Below, piece by piece: positions 1 to 13,100 of a stretch of 64,000 nucleotides of DNA (positions are counted from its first letter, which is position 1; the number at the start of each line of letters is the position of its first letter). Below the pieces are notes generated by a model. The model worked only from the letters and a program-made list of their open reading frames with translations, made no database searches and was not told the DNA's origin. The DNA is from Patiria miniata (taxonomy: Eukaryota; Echinodermata; Asteroidea; Valvatida; Asterinidae): positions 21,514,927-21,578,926 of the forward strand of contig NW_024037063.1 of the NCBI RefSeq assembly GCF_015706575.1. The letters are read 5' to 3'. A program made the translations under genes and the position numbers.

Positions 1-891
1 TAATGGACAGCCGAAGGAGAGGTTTTGTAAATACTTTGTTAACAAAATAAACAGTTTTGTGACTTTTCTTTCGGCGATATTTCCAGACTTTTTGTGTTCA
101 TGTTGAGGGGCCATATTTTAGCTTATGCCTGCAATATGTTCTCTTTAATGCATTATTTGTCTTCATTGCATTACGACTGACGTCCAAGGTATGAACTTCT
201 GATGCCATAGCGAAAAAAAATTACAACAATTTTTTTTCATATTTTAACCTGACGGAGGAAGCTGGAATTTTGTTTACATATTCATTGCGTCCAAAATTAC
301 AAAGATGCTCGGTTTAGAAAAGTAAATATGTCCGTGGGTGACGTGTACTGGTATACAGAAATAAATCGCAGATCCACGATTTTGTTGTAAATATCCTCAG
401 TGTGAACATGTCGTTTCAAGACGTATCCGCACGCGCAGAGCAACTGTGTTGCATACGCTCGCGTTAGTCTTCACACGATGGTGGTTGAGCGCATGTGTAC
501 TGCTGCATTGTTACAAGCTACTGTAGGACTGTTGTATATTTGGCCAATCATTGGCTTACATGATGCTGGATTAATGCTGGTTCAGGGGCCATTTATTCCT
601 TGTTTTTGAAGCCGGTCTTTATATCACTGTTAATACGTCCCCACGTGATCGAGTCTCGACCAATCAGAAGCCATCAACTCTCCAAGGTATTTATTAATCA
701 AGTTTAAAGTTTTGATCGTGTTGATTTTTGAATGATTGTTGAGCACTGAACAATACACTTTGGCACTATAATGGAAATGAATTATATTTAGTTTTCAAGA
801 TTTTGGACTTTCTCTTTTTGCAATGCCTCCAGCTGCATGTACTATATGACAGCTTACAAAAATTTGTTCACTTTTTTGGTTTATCTTGTAG
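1..891. other. Intron or upstream sequence of SFI1-like gene, no exon seen
   Basis: No reading frame here has the Trp-repeat pattern with usable splice sites. Around 640-700 a segment with a CTCGACCAAT motif followed by GGTATTTATTAATC resembles the ends of the dispersed repeats at 4108 and 58706. Confidence 0.5.
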
Positions 892-1130
892 GCCCTTTGT
901 ACATGGCAGTCTCACTGCGCGAAACAAAAGTCCACAAAGCTATCTGTACTCAGAATGGTGCATCACTGGAGGAAACGAACACAACAATCCAAAGACCTGG
1001 TCCAATCACTGACCTTGTACCAAACTCATCATGACACCATGAAACGCCAGAAGACATTTGAGTTTTGGAAGTTGGCATGGCAACAGCATAGGAAGGCAGC
1101 AGGTCATCGCAATCATGTCATACTTGAAAG
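892..1130 (+). CDS. SFI1: SFI1-like exon (first visible)
   Basis: Starts after TTATCTTGTAG and ends at AAAG|GTAGAA. It opens in phase 0 (A-L-C-T-W-Q) and leaves two bases. It has four repeat-type Trp residues: CTWQ, HHWRKR and FEFWKLAWQQHRK. No start codon context is seen, so at least one more exon must lie upstream. Confidence 0.8.
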
Positions 1131-4100
1131 GTAGAATTTGCAGAATCTTTTTTAACAATAACTTGCTCAAAACTAAATTGTTCATTTGTTTTATTTAATA
1201 ATTTGCTAAGCATGTATGTTCATCTACTCCACTTAGTTTGTGTGCATACGCCAAATTCTCGCTACTGCCAGTGGTTTGTCGAAATGGCAGTGCCACGGTA
1301 GGTGGGTACAATATAACTTAGGTACGAGTTAACCTGGGCACGAATTTGATGGGTACGATTTGACTTGAGTACAAGTTGACCTTTTTCTGCATTCGCTGTC
1401 TGAATGTCATCAAGCAGGTATGTGTGTTGGGGCGTATATACACTGTTGCACTGGCAATAAACGTCGTTGGATAAGTAGTTCTTTCTTGAATTGTCCATTT
1501 TGCAATACATGTATGTCAGAAATGATATCATTATTTTCATTTCATTGTTGATCTACATGGCAGTGTTTTTCATTGTTCAGGGAAACTTGAGAAATGGTTT
1601 AATTGATTTTAAAAATTTGATTGATTTAAAAGGGCTTAGAAGAAATTTTTTTTTTGAAAGACGTTTTTGTTTCTTAAAATATATTTTTTTTTCAAATGTG
1701 GTTTTCAAATTATGACAATCTCAGGCCATCATATGATTATGAAATTCATATTTTATGTTATTATAAATTTTCATGGGTTTAGTTTGTAAGTTGTGGATAC
1801 TATGTGATATTTCTTTTGCTAATCAACGGGTGCGGAATGGTGCCATACACCGTCTATAAAATTTCAGAATAGTCAGAATCGTTTGGTCTGGTAACCAGAT
1901 TAAGTAAGTTGCACCCAAGTACATTGAAATGAATTAATGTATTTTTCATGGTTTCAGATGTGTTAGTGGTTGGCACACATTTGCCACAGTTCAGAGACAA
2001 CGACAAACTGCACTTTTGCTCTGGCAGAAAAACAAATGCAAGAAAGTGGTAAGATTTACTCATCCATGATTTACATTTTTCAATATCAAGAAAGTCGACT
2101 TTCATCTCCATTCGTGATCTCTAGAGGGCGATGTGCACCTTACCTGCACGTGATGGGAAAATAAATAATAATGTTGACAGGTATTTCCATGCATGTAGCA
2201 CCTTTAACAAAACACTGCAGAGTATCACATAGATGCATAAGCACATGTCACTCGAGTTTGGCACGCCCGAGGCGAATTGCAGTAATCAGTCTTGAAGCTG
2301 TCTATGTGCGTTAGCTCTGGCTATCAGAGTTAGACCATTGCAATGTCATGGTCCAAGTGTTAAGACTTTATTTATAATAGTCAACCTGGGTTGGCCTGGC
2401 TTAAAACGGTCTGTAGTTGGGATTTTCCTTCTAAGCCTCATGTGTTGAAATGTTTTTTTCCCAGAATGTTTTTTTAGTTAATATTAAGATTTTGATTATT
2501 TTAAATAGCAGAATATTGCTTGGAGAGGATTTTCCAAGATAGAAGGAATCTTCTAGCGAAATATAATGACCCTGAGTTGTATTTGCAATAACAATTTTCT
2601 GAACATAAATTTCCGTAATTGACATATTTGATTTCGCATGAGTTCAATCAGACTACCAAAAAATTGTGCAGTCTCCTTGGTATTACGGCGCATGAGTACC
2701 TTAGCCCGTAACCACTTTTTTTTGTGTGAATCGTTACTTTACGCAGGCTTAGTAAAGACCAGTTCATTGCAATGGGCTAAGTTTGATGTCTTAACCAAGA
2801 CTGTCTAAGAGCAATAACCAGCTATAATCGGACTGGTTAAGCCAGCCGGTTAAGACTGCAGTATTGCAACAAGCTCCCGGACCTAATAGTCTAGTATCAC
2901 TTCTTGATTCTTGACAGGTTGCAGCGTCCTTTCAGAAATGGAAGCAAGACCATCTGTACTGCAAAGATCTGGAGACGAGACTGGCTGTATTCTATCAACA
3001 GAGGGCAGCAGAGATGCTAGCCAGGGTGATACAAGCCTGGCATCATGAGACCATGGAAGGATTGGCAGTGAGGAGACACAACACTGTCGTACAGAACAAG
3101 GTATCTGATTCCTTTGTTTTAGAATAAATTGAATTTATCAAAATCAAAAGTAAAGTGGAAGTAAAAGTAAGTAAAGTCTTTCACGAGCCAATGTGGCCCA
3201 TCAGGCCGGCGTTTATCTCCGGTTTCAGTTGCATGAAACGACTGAGAATATTTCTACTCCCCCTGGACGGGATGCTAGTCCATGCCAGGTTACTCCCCAG
3301 CTAATGCTGGTACCCATTTATGCTCCTGGGTGGAGAGAGGCAAGTGGGGTGAAGTGGCTTGCCCAAGGACGCAACATATGGCCAGTAGTTGGATTCGAAC
3401 CGCTGACCCTCTGATCCACTAGGCCACATTAGTAAAGTGTAGAAGATGAAATTAGACACAAATTTGCTCAAAAAAATATAATTTTAGTCAATTTTGAGAT
3501 GACACTTGAACTAGGATAAACTTGCGAAATAGAATTTGGACAAATATGGTAAATGGTTGGTTAGCTTTAGTGTCAGATGTCTATCCGTAATTTCACCCCC
3601 TAAATAACTTCATTCTATTTTAAAAAACAAAACAAAAAAACCCCACATTTTTTTTTATGAGATTGTGAAACTGGTAAGGCCTTTAGGCATTAAAATTGGC
3701 CAACATTTCAGTTCCCTTGCAGCAAAATTGTGGAGGATGTAACGAGGTGTAAAATGCCATAACCATAATTCACTGTTTTATTGATATGCATTCTTTGTCT
3801 GGTCATAAAATGGTTTGCACACAATCAAGTAAATTGTAATTTTATCATTTCAAGAAAGGTAAGCACTGTAGCACTGTACATAGAGAACCAATAAGTTGAT
3901 TTGTTTTGTTTTGCAGGGGGTAATTTGTACACTGATTCAACATTTTTGTTGTAATTATTTTCAGGCCTGGCAACGTTGGCGAAAGTCCTTCACCGACACC
4001 CAAGTAGCAACACGGATGACTGAAGACAAGCAGACTCAAGTAAACACAGCGGTGTTCAATGCTCTCTTAGACTGGTGCCGAGGTAAACATTAGTCCCACT

Positions 4101-7100
4101 CATCTGTTAATAAGGGAATAATGTGTGCCTGGGAGGTGTTAAACACTCTGTTTAAGACTGGTTGGAGTCTAGATGCTGAAACAGAGTGTTTAATACCAAC
4201 CAAGCACATATCTATTCCGATTCATAAATAACTTTTCAGTAACAAAAATATAAACTTTTCGGTTCAAAAGTCAAAACAAGTCAAAAATTATAAATTGTCA
4301 ACGATTTCGATCAATGAAACACCCCTCTAGCAATATAATGGTAAGGTCCTGTGATAGACAACTCCTTATACGGAGATTGACGGGCGTGTACTGCGTGATG
4401 TGGCACACAACGCAACTGTACCAGTGTAGGGTGAATTTAGGACTATGAAATACTGACTCACTGGTAGTATTGCGCATGCCTGTGTGAGGATTGTGAACGT
4501 TCAACCAATAAAACGGTGCTGGCACCAGATTTCATAGGAGTCAAAATTTCACGTGACACTGGAAAAGTGTTTAAGACCGGCCAGTCATATCTTTATCAAC
4601 CGTTTCAAACCGGCCACATGACGGGCTCTCGACCAATAGGAATGGGTAAACGGTCTTAGGTATATATATGAATGTAAAGCATTGTATGAACAAGTCGTGC
4701 AATATTTCATTTACCATCACTATTAACAAATTGACAGTTGTGTTGACCTGTATGTTGTCTCATCTGCTGGCCTTGTTCCCTGACTCTCGTGGTGTTATAT
4801 CTTATTACAGCCAGGAAATCTCAGAAGGCATCGTACCATTTGGTAACCACTCACCACAGATCACACACCATACAAGCAGCATTCACATTCTGGAAGACTG
4901 AAGCACTCCAGAAGTGTAAGGCTTCAACTCATGCCAACCAAGTCCTACAATCAAAGTATGTGTCAAATCTCAAGAATCTTTGTACTTATTCATTTATTTT
5001 ATCATCTTCGTCCCGCAGTATAAAACTTCTGCTAGGTATAACTTCCGTTTAAGATTCCATCACTTCATAAGTAAATACACAATAATGACTCTGAATTTAC
5101 TAGTGGGTCATCTCAATTCATGTCTGGGACGAGTTCCAGACATTGTATCGGTATAAGTTGCAGGAATCTGAACAACTTCCCCGCAATCTTCCCGCAATGA
5201 TGTTATCAGTATTGGTGAGTCAAGCAGTTGCTAATGAAAAGTTCCCGGAACATGTCCAGGACAAATGAGAGCTTCTTCCGGACAAAACGAATGATTCTAC
5301 CACACAACCTGTCCGGAAATCCTCCTGGGCCCTAAGAAATAGCAATTGTGTGACTGAACAATTTGGAAAACAAGTGTAGTTCATCTTGGTGCTTAAATTT
5401 AGACAATTAATTGTTTCAGGGTTGTACGTGGATGGAGCATCGCAGTTCAAAGAACAATTGCCTTACAAGTTCTGTCGGGAACCACACAGAGGACCTGTAA
5501 TACACTAAGACAACAGTCAGCATTGCGCGTCTGGATGCACCAGCTTCAACGAACAGTGGTCCTCAAAGGATGCCTGGAGGGAGCCCTCCAGAGGCGAGAC
5601 CAGGCTATGCTGCGGCTGAGCTTTACCCAGTGGAGACAGGAGGCTATGGCAAGACGCGCAGCCAGACATCGGGCTAGTCAGACGCTGAAGTGGGGCTGGT
5701 CTGTATGGAGACTGAGAGTGACAGACAGACAGTATGAAGAGGATATGGATGAACTAGCTGATGAGCACTACAATCAACACATCAGGTTCATGTCACATTT
5801 TGATCCTACTCACACCTATCCAAATGTGGTGATCTCTTTATTTATTTAACCCTCAAAGGGTTTTCGTGATATCGTCGCAACATGTTTTTGTTTATTGTGC
5901 CGAGCCTTCACACGATAACTTTTCTCATTGACCATGTGCTCATTGAACATGCGGGAGAGTGTGAACTATAAATGACCAAACCCTTTGTCATATTGAATTG
6001 ACACTTGACAGATGTACTCATAATGGATGTCTTTATATGCATGCCGAGTTTCAAAAAGATTGTCATGTGGCAACTGAGATCTGGGGGGGGGGGGAGAATT
6101 GCCCCTTGGCTGTGAGAAGGTAAAACAAAAAAACGGCTTTTATAGGGTTAAGTTCTCATTAGATATTTTTGTGGGAATCCTTTGAGGGATAAATTACTTA
6201 CTGTATTAACAGTCTATATGAGTACACTTAGGGCACTTTGATGACAAATAGGCCAGCATTCTATGAACGGCAGAGCACGGAAGTTGGGCCTTTGCTAAAC
6301 ATTTGCATCATTTTTCTTTTCCCTTTTCCTGCTATCTGTAGTAAGAAAGTGCTGGGCCTGTGGTTAACAGAGGCAAAGATTGGTAGACTAGAGAGGAAAC
6401 GTAGCAACAGACTGGCTAAAAAGTACGGTCTCGTTTGGAAGAATGGCTGCAAGATTGCCCACACAGCAGTGACTATGGTGAGCATATACATCCCATCTCA
6501 TCCTAACCCAAGAGACCCTGAGTCTCAACAGTAGATCAGTCGTAAAGTTTGCATTGTTTGCAGGTTTCGAAAATTTGTCAGTGATAAAAAGAAACGAAGA
6601 GGTACATGAATAACAACAATCTAGGGCAAATTGGCCAAGGGGTGACTTGATACAGTCATCTGACCAGACAGACATTTTCTTCTTTGTCTGATAAATCCCC
6701 CAAAATATCAGAATTATTCATTATCCCCTGAAGCACATCAGCTACAGAGAGCCTACGTTTGCAATTAGCACCCGCTATTGAAAAACGGAATTGGGAAAAT
6801 CAACAATTTTGAGCAAAAACTTGACAGAACAGGATTTCTCGTTGTCATATTTGGTTGCTAACAGTGCGCCCTCAATTGACGCAATACAATCGTGTTTTAA
6901 AATGCATAATTTATATTTTACGATCGGCGTACAATTTTGCCACATTTGTTTATCATCAATGTTATGTTTTGCGTATAGCGATACATTTTGGCATGTGTGT
7001 TGTAATATTTAAGTATAATATTTAAGTATTTAAAGTTTGAAAGAAAGAAATTTGCCAAAAGGCAAAAACAAAAAGGAACTAGAGGTTCGCGTTTGTTGTT

Positions 7101-10100
7101 ACAAACGCAGAGTGGTCGGGCAGGCAATTTGTTCATTAAACACTGCCGAATTGAGTATGAATATGTTTATGTAAGAACAAAGGATCACGAAGTAAATCCT
7201 TTCCAGTACAATCAATTATTTTGTTTCAAAAAATGCATATTTAACGGTGTGATAAATTTTAGTAAACATTTTCTGTACTCATACAAGTTATTTCCGGCTT
7301 GATGACGTCATAATTCAAAAACGGGAAGTGGATACCGATTTAGTTCGCAGTGGATAAATGTTCGTTGTGAAGTTAAATAACGTATGAAAATATGGAAAAT
7401 ATAACTGTATGTATTCATAACACCTAACTTCCGGTTTGATGACGTCACAGTATTTGGAAGCAAAACGTGAACATTGTAAGGGATATCGTTATATGGGCTA
7501 CGAAGATATACGACATGAATCAAATGATAGAATTAAATCTAAAATATTATATTAATATTTTCCAATTCTCGTATAAGTAACTTCCGGTCCGATGACGTCA
7601 AGAATTTGGAACCTTGCCAAATTATCTGTGGCTAATCAAAGAATATCAAGGGGCGATTTGGAAATATTTGAACCGATCATTTTCAAATTAAAAAAAACCA
7701 AACACTATTTTATGTGCCGCTAGAGGGCGCCCTTTCGAATGATGACGTCATCACACTGTTGTTGTTTTTGTGTCTGACATTCTTCACTTAACACTTTCAT
7801 AATTTATATGTGTGTATTAAAATGCTCCCGCTTTTGAGTTATATGCCGTTTTTATTGCACTTCCGGTAACACCGGAAGTGAATGTCAAGCGGTTTTGTTT
7901 CCGGGAACAAGAAACATCACGAAAAAACATCACGAAAAAACGAACACGATACTCTATTTGGTTCAAAAGATATAGCACAAACTATTTTGTCAAAATTTGC
8001 CCTTAAATTGCTTGTCATTTGATACTTCATGACGTCATGATGACGTAACAAAATTAATAACATTTTTGTACCATGGTATATGTTCACGGGAAGTGACTAC
8101 TCATTTAGTTCGGAGTGGATAAATGTTCATTGTGAAGTTAAATAACGTCACAGTATTTGGACGAAAAAGGTGAACATTGTAATGTATATCGTTATTTGGG
8201 CTTCGAAGATATACGACATGGATCAAATGATAGAATTAAATTTAAAATATGATCGTTTTCAAATTCTCACAGAAGTAACTTCCGGTCTGATGACGTCATG
8301 AATTTGAAATCTTGCCAAGTTATCTGTGGTTAATCAACAAATATCAAGGGGCGATTTGGTAAAATTTGAACGGATGGTTTTCAAAATAAAGAAAACAAAC
8401 ACTATTTTATGTGCCACTAGGGGGTGCCCTTTTGGATGATGACGTCATCACACTGTTTTTGTGTCTAGCATTTCTCACTTAACACTTGCATAATATATTT
8501 GTCTGTAGTAAAATGCTTCCACATTTGAGTTATATTCGGTTTTTATTGCACTTCCGGTAACACCGGAAGTAAAGGTCAAGTGGGTTTGTGTCCGGGGACA
8601 AGAACTGTTAGTCACGGCATAGTCTACAACCTCACGAAAAAACGAACACGATACTCTATTTAGTTCAAAAGATATAACGCAAACTATTTTGTCCAAATTT
8701 GCCTTTAAATCGCTTGTAATTTTATATCTGATGACGTCATGATGACGTAACAAAATTTACAACATCTTCGAAACATGGTACAGGTTCACACATGGTTTTG
8801 TGATCATACCGTAAACCGTTCGGAAGAAATTGTGCTTTGTTTTGATTTCAGGCTAACGTCTTCATTTTGAATTCACCTAACTTTGACCTTCCGGTAGACC
8901 CGGAAGTAAAGGTCAAGCGAGTTTACGTACACGACAAAAAATGTTTAGCAGTTAATTGTCTATCTGATTACAGAATACCACCATCATTGATTATTGAGTT
9001 CAAGAGTTATAGGTGAAAGTAATTGGTAACTTTTTCAGATAAAATCACTTGTATTTTGACACCTGATGATGTAATCATGACGTCAGAGTAATATGCACCA
9101 CTTCGGATGAGGGTCGATATATATTGAAAGTTACAAGTTCATACCATATACCGTTTAGGAGAAAACCCGCGGAGAAGTATTGTCCGGAAAAAAAGGAAAG
9201 AAAGAAGATTTATGAGAACAAATCCAGACAGTGGTCGGGTTGTGCCCGACCACTCAACAATCGGCTCTCACTTTTGTTTTAACGAAAACCACTTATAATT
9301 TGATACAAGAGGATGTCATCATGACGTCTCACATGTATGTACATCTTGGGATCAAGGTTAATGTTAAAACCAAGTTTGAACTTTATGCATTGTTACGTTT
9401 GAAAGAAAAGCTGCGGAAAAATATTGTCCAGAAACATAAACACAGAAAGAAGATCCAGCACAAAACGAAAATGTGATGGAGAATCCACCCCATCAGCCAA
9501 AAAGTCGAACATTAATTTCAAAACGGTGATCGGGTTGTGCTTGATCACCCAATGCACCATGAACACAAAATATATCTTACGGAAATAAAGGGTGATCGAT
9601 ATCGGCCCGATCACCCAATGCTAACCATTTTATCACCCAACGAAAACAAAAATGGAAGTCTGAGGAATGAGTTGTTGAGCACATATCACAAATGGTTCCG
9701 TTCGCTGGCTCTTGCTATTGAACACAACTGCATAAACTGAAACAGACTGAAATTTTAATACATCTTTGCTGAAAATGCGTAAAAGGAATTTTCTTCCTGC
9801 TTTGTATTCTTGAATAATAATTTGCATTGATCAATTATTGGTTTCAACAGCCAGACAGTCAACCACGTTATGAAAAGCAATGAAAAAGTGGACAGTGATC
9901 GCTGTTTACTCTTAAACTACATGAAGTGTGTTCCTGACTCGGCAGATATATAGGCCTACATAAAACACGGAAGACATGGTCTAGTTTTTGAAGCGCATGT
10001 CTGGAGCTGCACATAAAAAATATGGCAGCTCAAAAATAGAAACCGTGTCGGTAGACTTCAGTATGGAGTTTGGAGTTTTATGCAACATACGTTTAACATC

Positions 10101-13100
10101 TAAAAATAAATTTATTTTTAATGTTTTTCTTTGTCTTTGCGTGGGCTAATAAAATTCTGCTCCGAGCTAACGAAAGAATGGCACGAAAGAGTAATTGTCT
10201 GCATTTAAGGTATGAGAGGAAAACTAGCGAGGGACGATCCCAAAAAGATAAAAAAATGAACTAGAATGAAAATTTGTAATATTTTGTTTGATCAACAAAT
10301 GTTGTTGATATCACAAATTGTTGTACAATCCTCGCTTCGATTCGATTTTCAGGAAAACAAATTGTAAACTTTCCATTTACGTCGTTAACGGAATGTTAGG
10401 AGTTCAGCAAGCGTTTACCAGTTAATTTTTTTTTATTGTTCCTAGACAGCTCAGTTAAGACACGAGGTCAAGTTTGAGAACACTATGGAAGCTTGTCTTG
10501 TAGTTGATCTGTCCGCAATAAGCACACGAGGGGAGGGGGATTGACAACTCCTTTGCGGGGCCATACACCACTGATCGTGGTATCGTGCGAGCAAAAGCCG
10601 TCATGTCTGAATTTCTTCATAGTTCAATATGTGAATGGCATGCCATTTTGGGGGCTGTTTTCTTTGGGGGTTTTTGTCCAAAAGATGCAATGTCGGCCAA
10701 AGGCTGAACAAAAGAACATTTACTTAGGGCAAATAGAACTATTATAGTAATAAAAACACGCTGCAAAATAACACATAACCGGTGGTTAGTTTGATATCTG
10801 TTGAATGCTGTGGCCGTCCTCGTGGCTTGGAGTATTGAATTCGTGGTCTGCGGGTAATTCGGCAGGTTGTGGGTTCGAGTCCCGCCTGGGGTTATGGTGC
10901 GTGTGCCCTTGGGCAAGGCACTTTGTCACTCATTGGGTCGTATGTATAAAAACTAGTAAATGCTAGGAAGTTTAAGCAAAAAGTAAAAGCATTTACTTTT
11001 GAGTACAAGCATTAAGGAAAAGCAAATGCTTGATTTTGTATGAATAAAAGTTTGCCTTTACTGTTCAGCATTTACTAGACAACAGGTAGCAAATGCTTCT
11101 TACTGTTGGATTGTTGTCATGGACGAATGATTGCCAACAATAGGGTCTCTTTTGTGTGTACGAACTGCCGCACACACACAGGGTTTACACGTAGTGTAAT
11201 AGTCCAAATCAAGGTGATGCATATGGTACATGTAGTAGTACATACATTTTGATCCTCAAATCCAGCAAAAATTATGACACTTTTCGGCAGTTGCAGAATA
11301 CAAAAAGTATACTTTCATCATTCATGAAAATTTTAAAGGTCCACAGTGTCCTGTAGACGTCACAATTGCATAAAAATCACAGTCGTGTTAAAGTGGGTAA
11401 AATCATACCAACATTCGATACACAAAGAGTTTTGTTTATTGAAATATTAAAAAAATAATGGTTTGCAAAGATTGGTGACCTAATAAACTAAACAAATGAT
11501 TTCATTTTGTTCAGTCCCCAGGGTGCCGTTGGATAAAATTTATCCTTAATCATTCTGTGCCGCACTGAATTTTACGCTAACACTTCTCATGTCGTGAACA
11601 AAATGCGAAATAATCGTTTCTAATTCTAGTAATAAAATACATAATAAAAATTGCGCATAAATGTTAGTCAAAATACAGTGTATGGTATTATATGTAGTTT
11701 ATTAACGTTTTGTGTCAATTTTGGCGCGATTAATATTAATAAATGCAGCAGTTTTTGCGCAGAAGTATTTGCTTTATATTTTCAAGGTTGCCCCAACCCA
11801 GCCTTGAAAAATGACCAGTGAATGCTTGAAATCTGAAGCATTTACTCCTTTTTATTCATACGAAATGAAGTAAACACTTCTAGTCTAGCGAAAGCTAGCA
11901 AGTAAAAAGTAAATACTTTTAGCTTTCAGCAAATGCTTTCCAGTAAAAGCATTTGCTTCATTTTTATTCATACAAATGTAAGTAAATGCTTAAAAATGGG
12001 TAGTAAAAGCAAATGCTAGTTTTTATACATACGACCCATTGCTTCTGTCCACCCAGGAGTAAATGGCTACCTGTCAGAGCAGGGATGGTTATTGTGTTTG
12101 AATTAGCTTCCTTGCGCCTAACAGGCCCATATATATATATTCTCTACACAGGACGACAGACTGAAACTTTAACACATCTTTGCTGAAAATGCCTTAAAGG
12201 AATTTTTTTAAAGCAATAAAAAAAGATATTGATCGCTGTTTACTCTTAGACTATATGAACTTTGTTGCTGACTCGGCAGACATAGGCCTACATAAAACAC
12301 GCAGACATGGTCTAGTTTTTGAAGCGCATGTCTGGAGCTGCACATAAAAAAATATGGCAGCTCAAAAATAGAAACCGTATAGGTAGACTTCAGTATGGAG
12401 TTTGGAGTTTTATGCAACATATGCTTAACATCTAAAAATAAATTTATTTTTAATGTTTTTCTTTGTCTTTGCATGGGCTAATAAAATTCTGCTCCGAGCT
12501 AACGAAAGAATGGCACGAAAGAGTAATTGTCTGCATTTAAGGTATGAGAGGAAAACTAGCGAGGGACGATTCCCAAAAACTTCTCTCACCAGATATTGAA
12601 AGACCAATGTTGGCTCTGATCAAATCCAGAAGGAAAATATTCTGAGAAACCTGGCAAGTTGACTTTTTGAGGGACAAAAATAGGGTAAAAATTACAATTT
12701 TGCAAGTTCTAAAAACATGTTTTTACGCGTGTTCTAAAAAATAGCACAAGGGTGACGTAATGATGACGTAACAAAATATGTAGTATCTTCGTAACGTGGT
12801 ACAAGTTTACACTGGGTTTTATGATCATACCGTAAACCGTATGGAAGAAGTTTTGCTTTGTTTTGATTTTAGGCTAAAGTCTTCATTTTGAATTCACCTA
12901 AGTTTAACCTTCCGGTTGACCCGGAAGAAAGGGTCAAGTGAGTTCACGTACACAAAAAGAAATGTTAATCAATTCATGGTCTATTTGATTACAAAATATA
13001 AACATCACTGATTATGCTGTTCAAGAGTTATAAGTGAAAGTAATTGGACCCTTGTTCACCTAAAATCGCTTGTAATTTGACACCGGATGACGTCATCATG

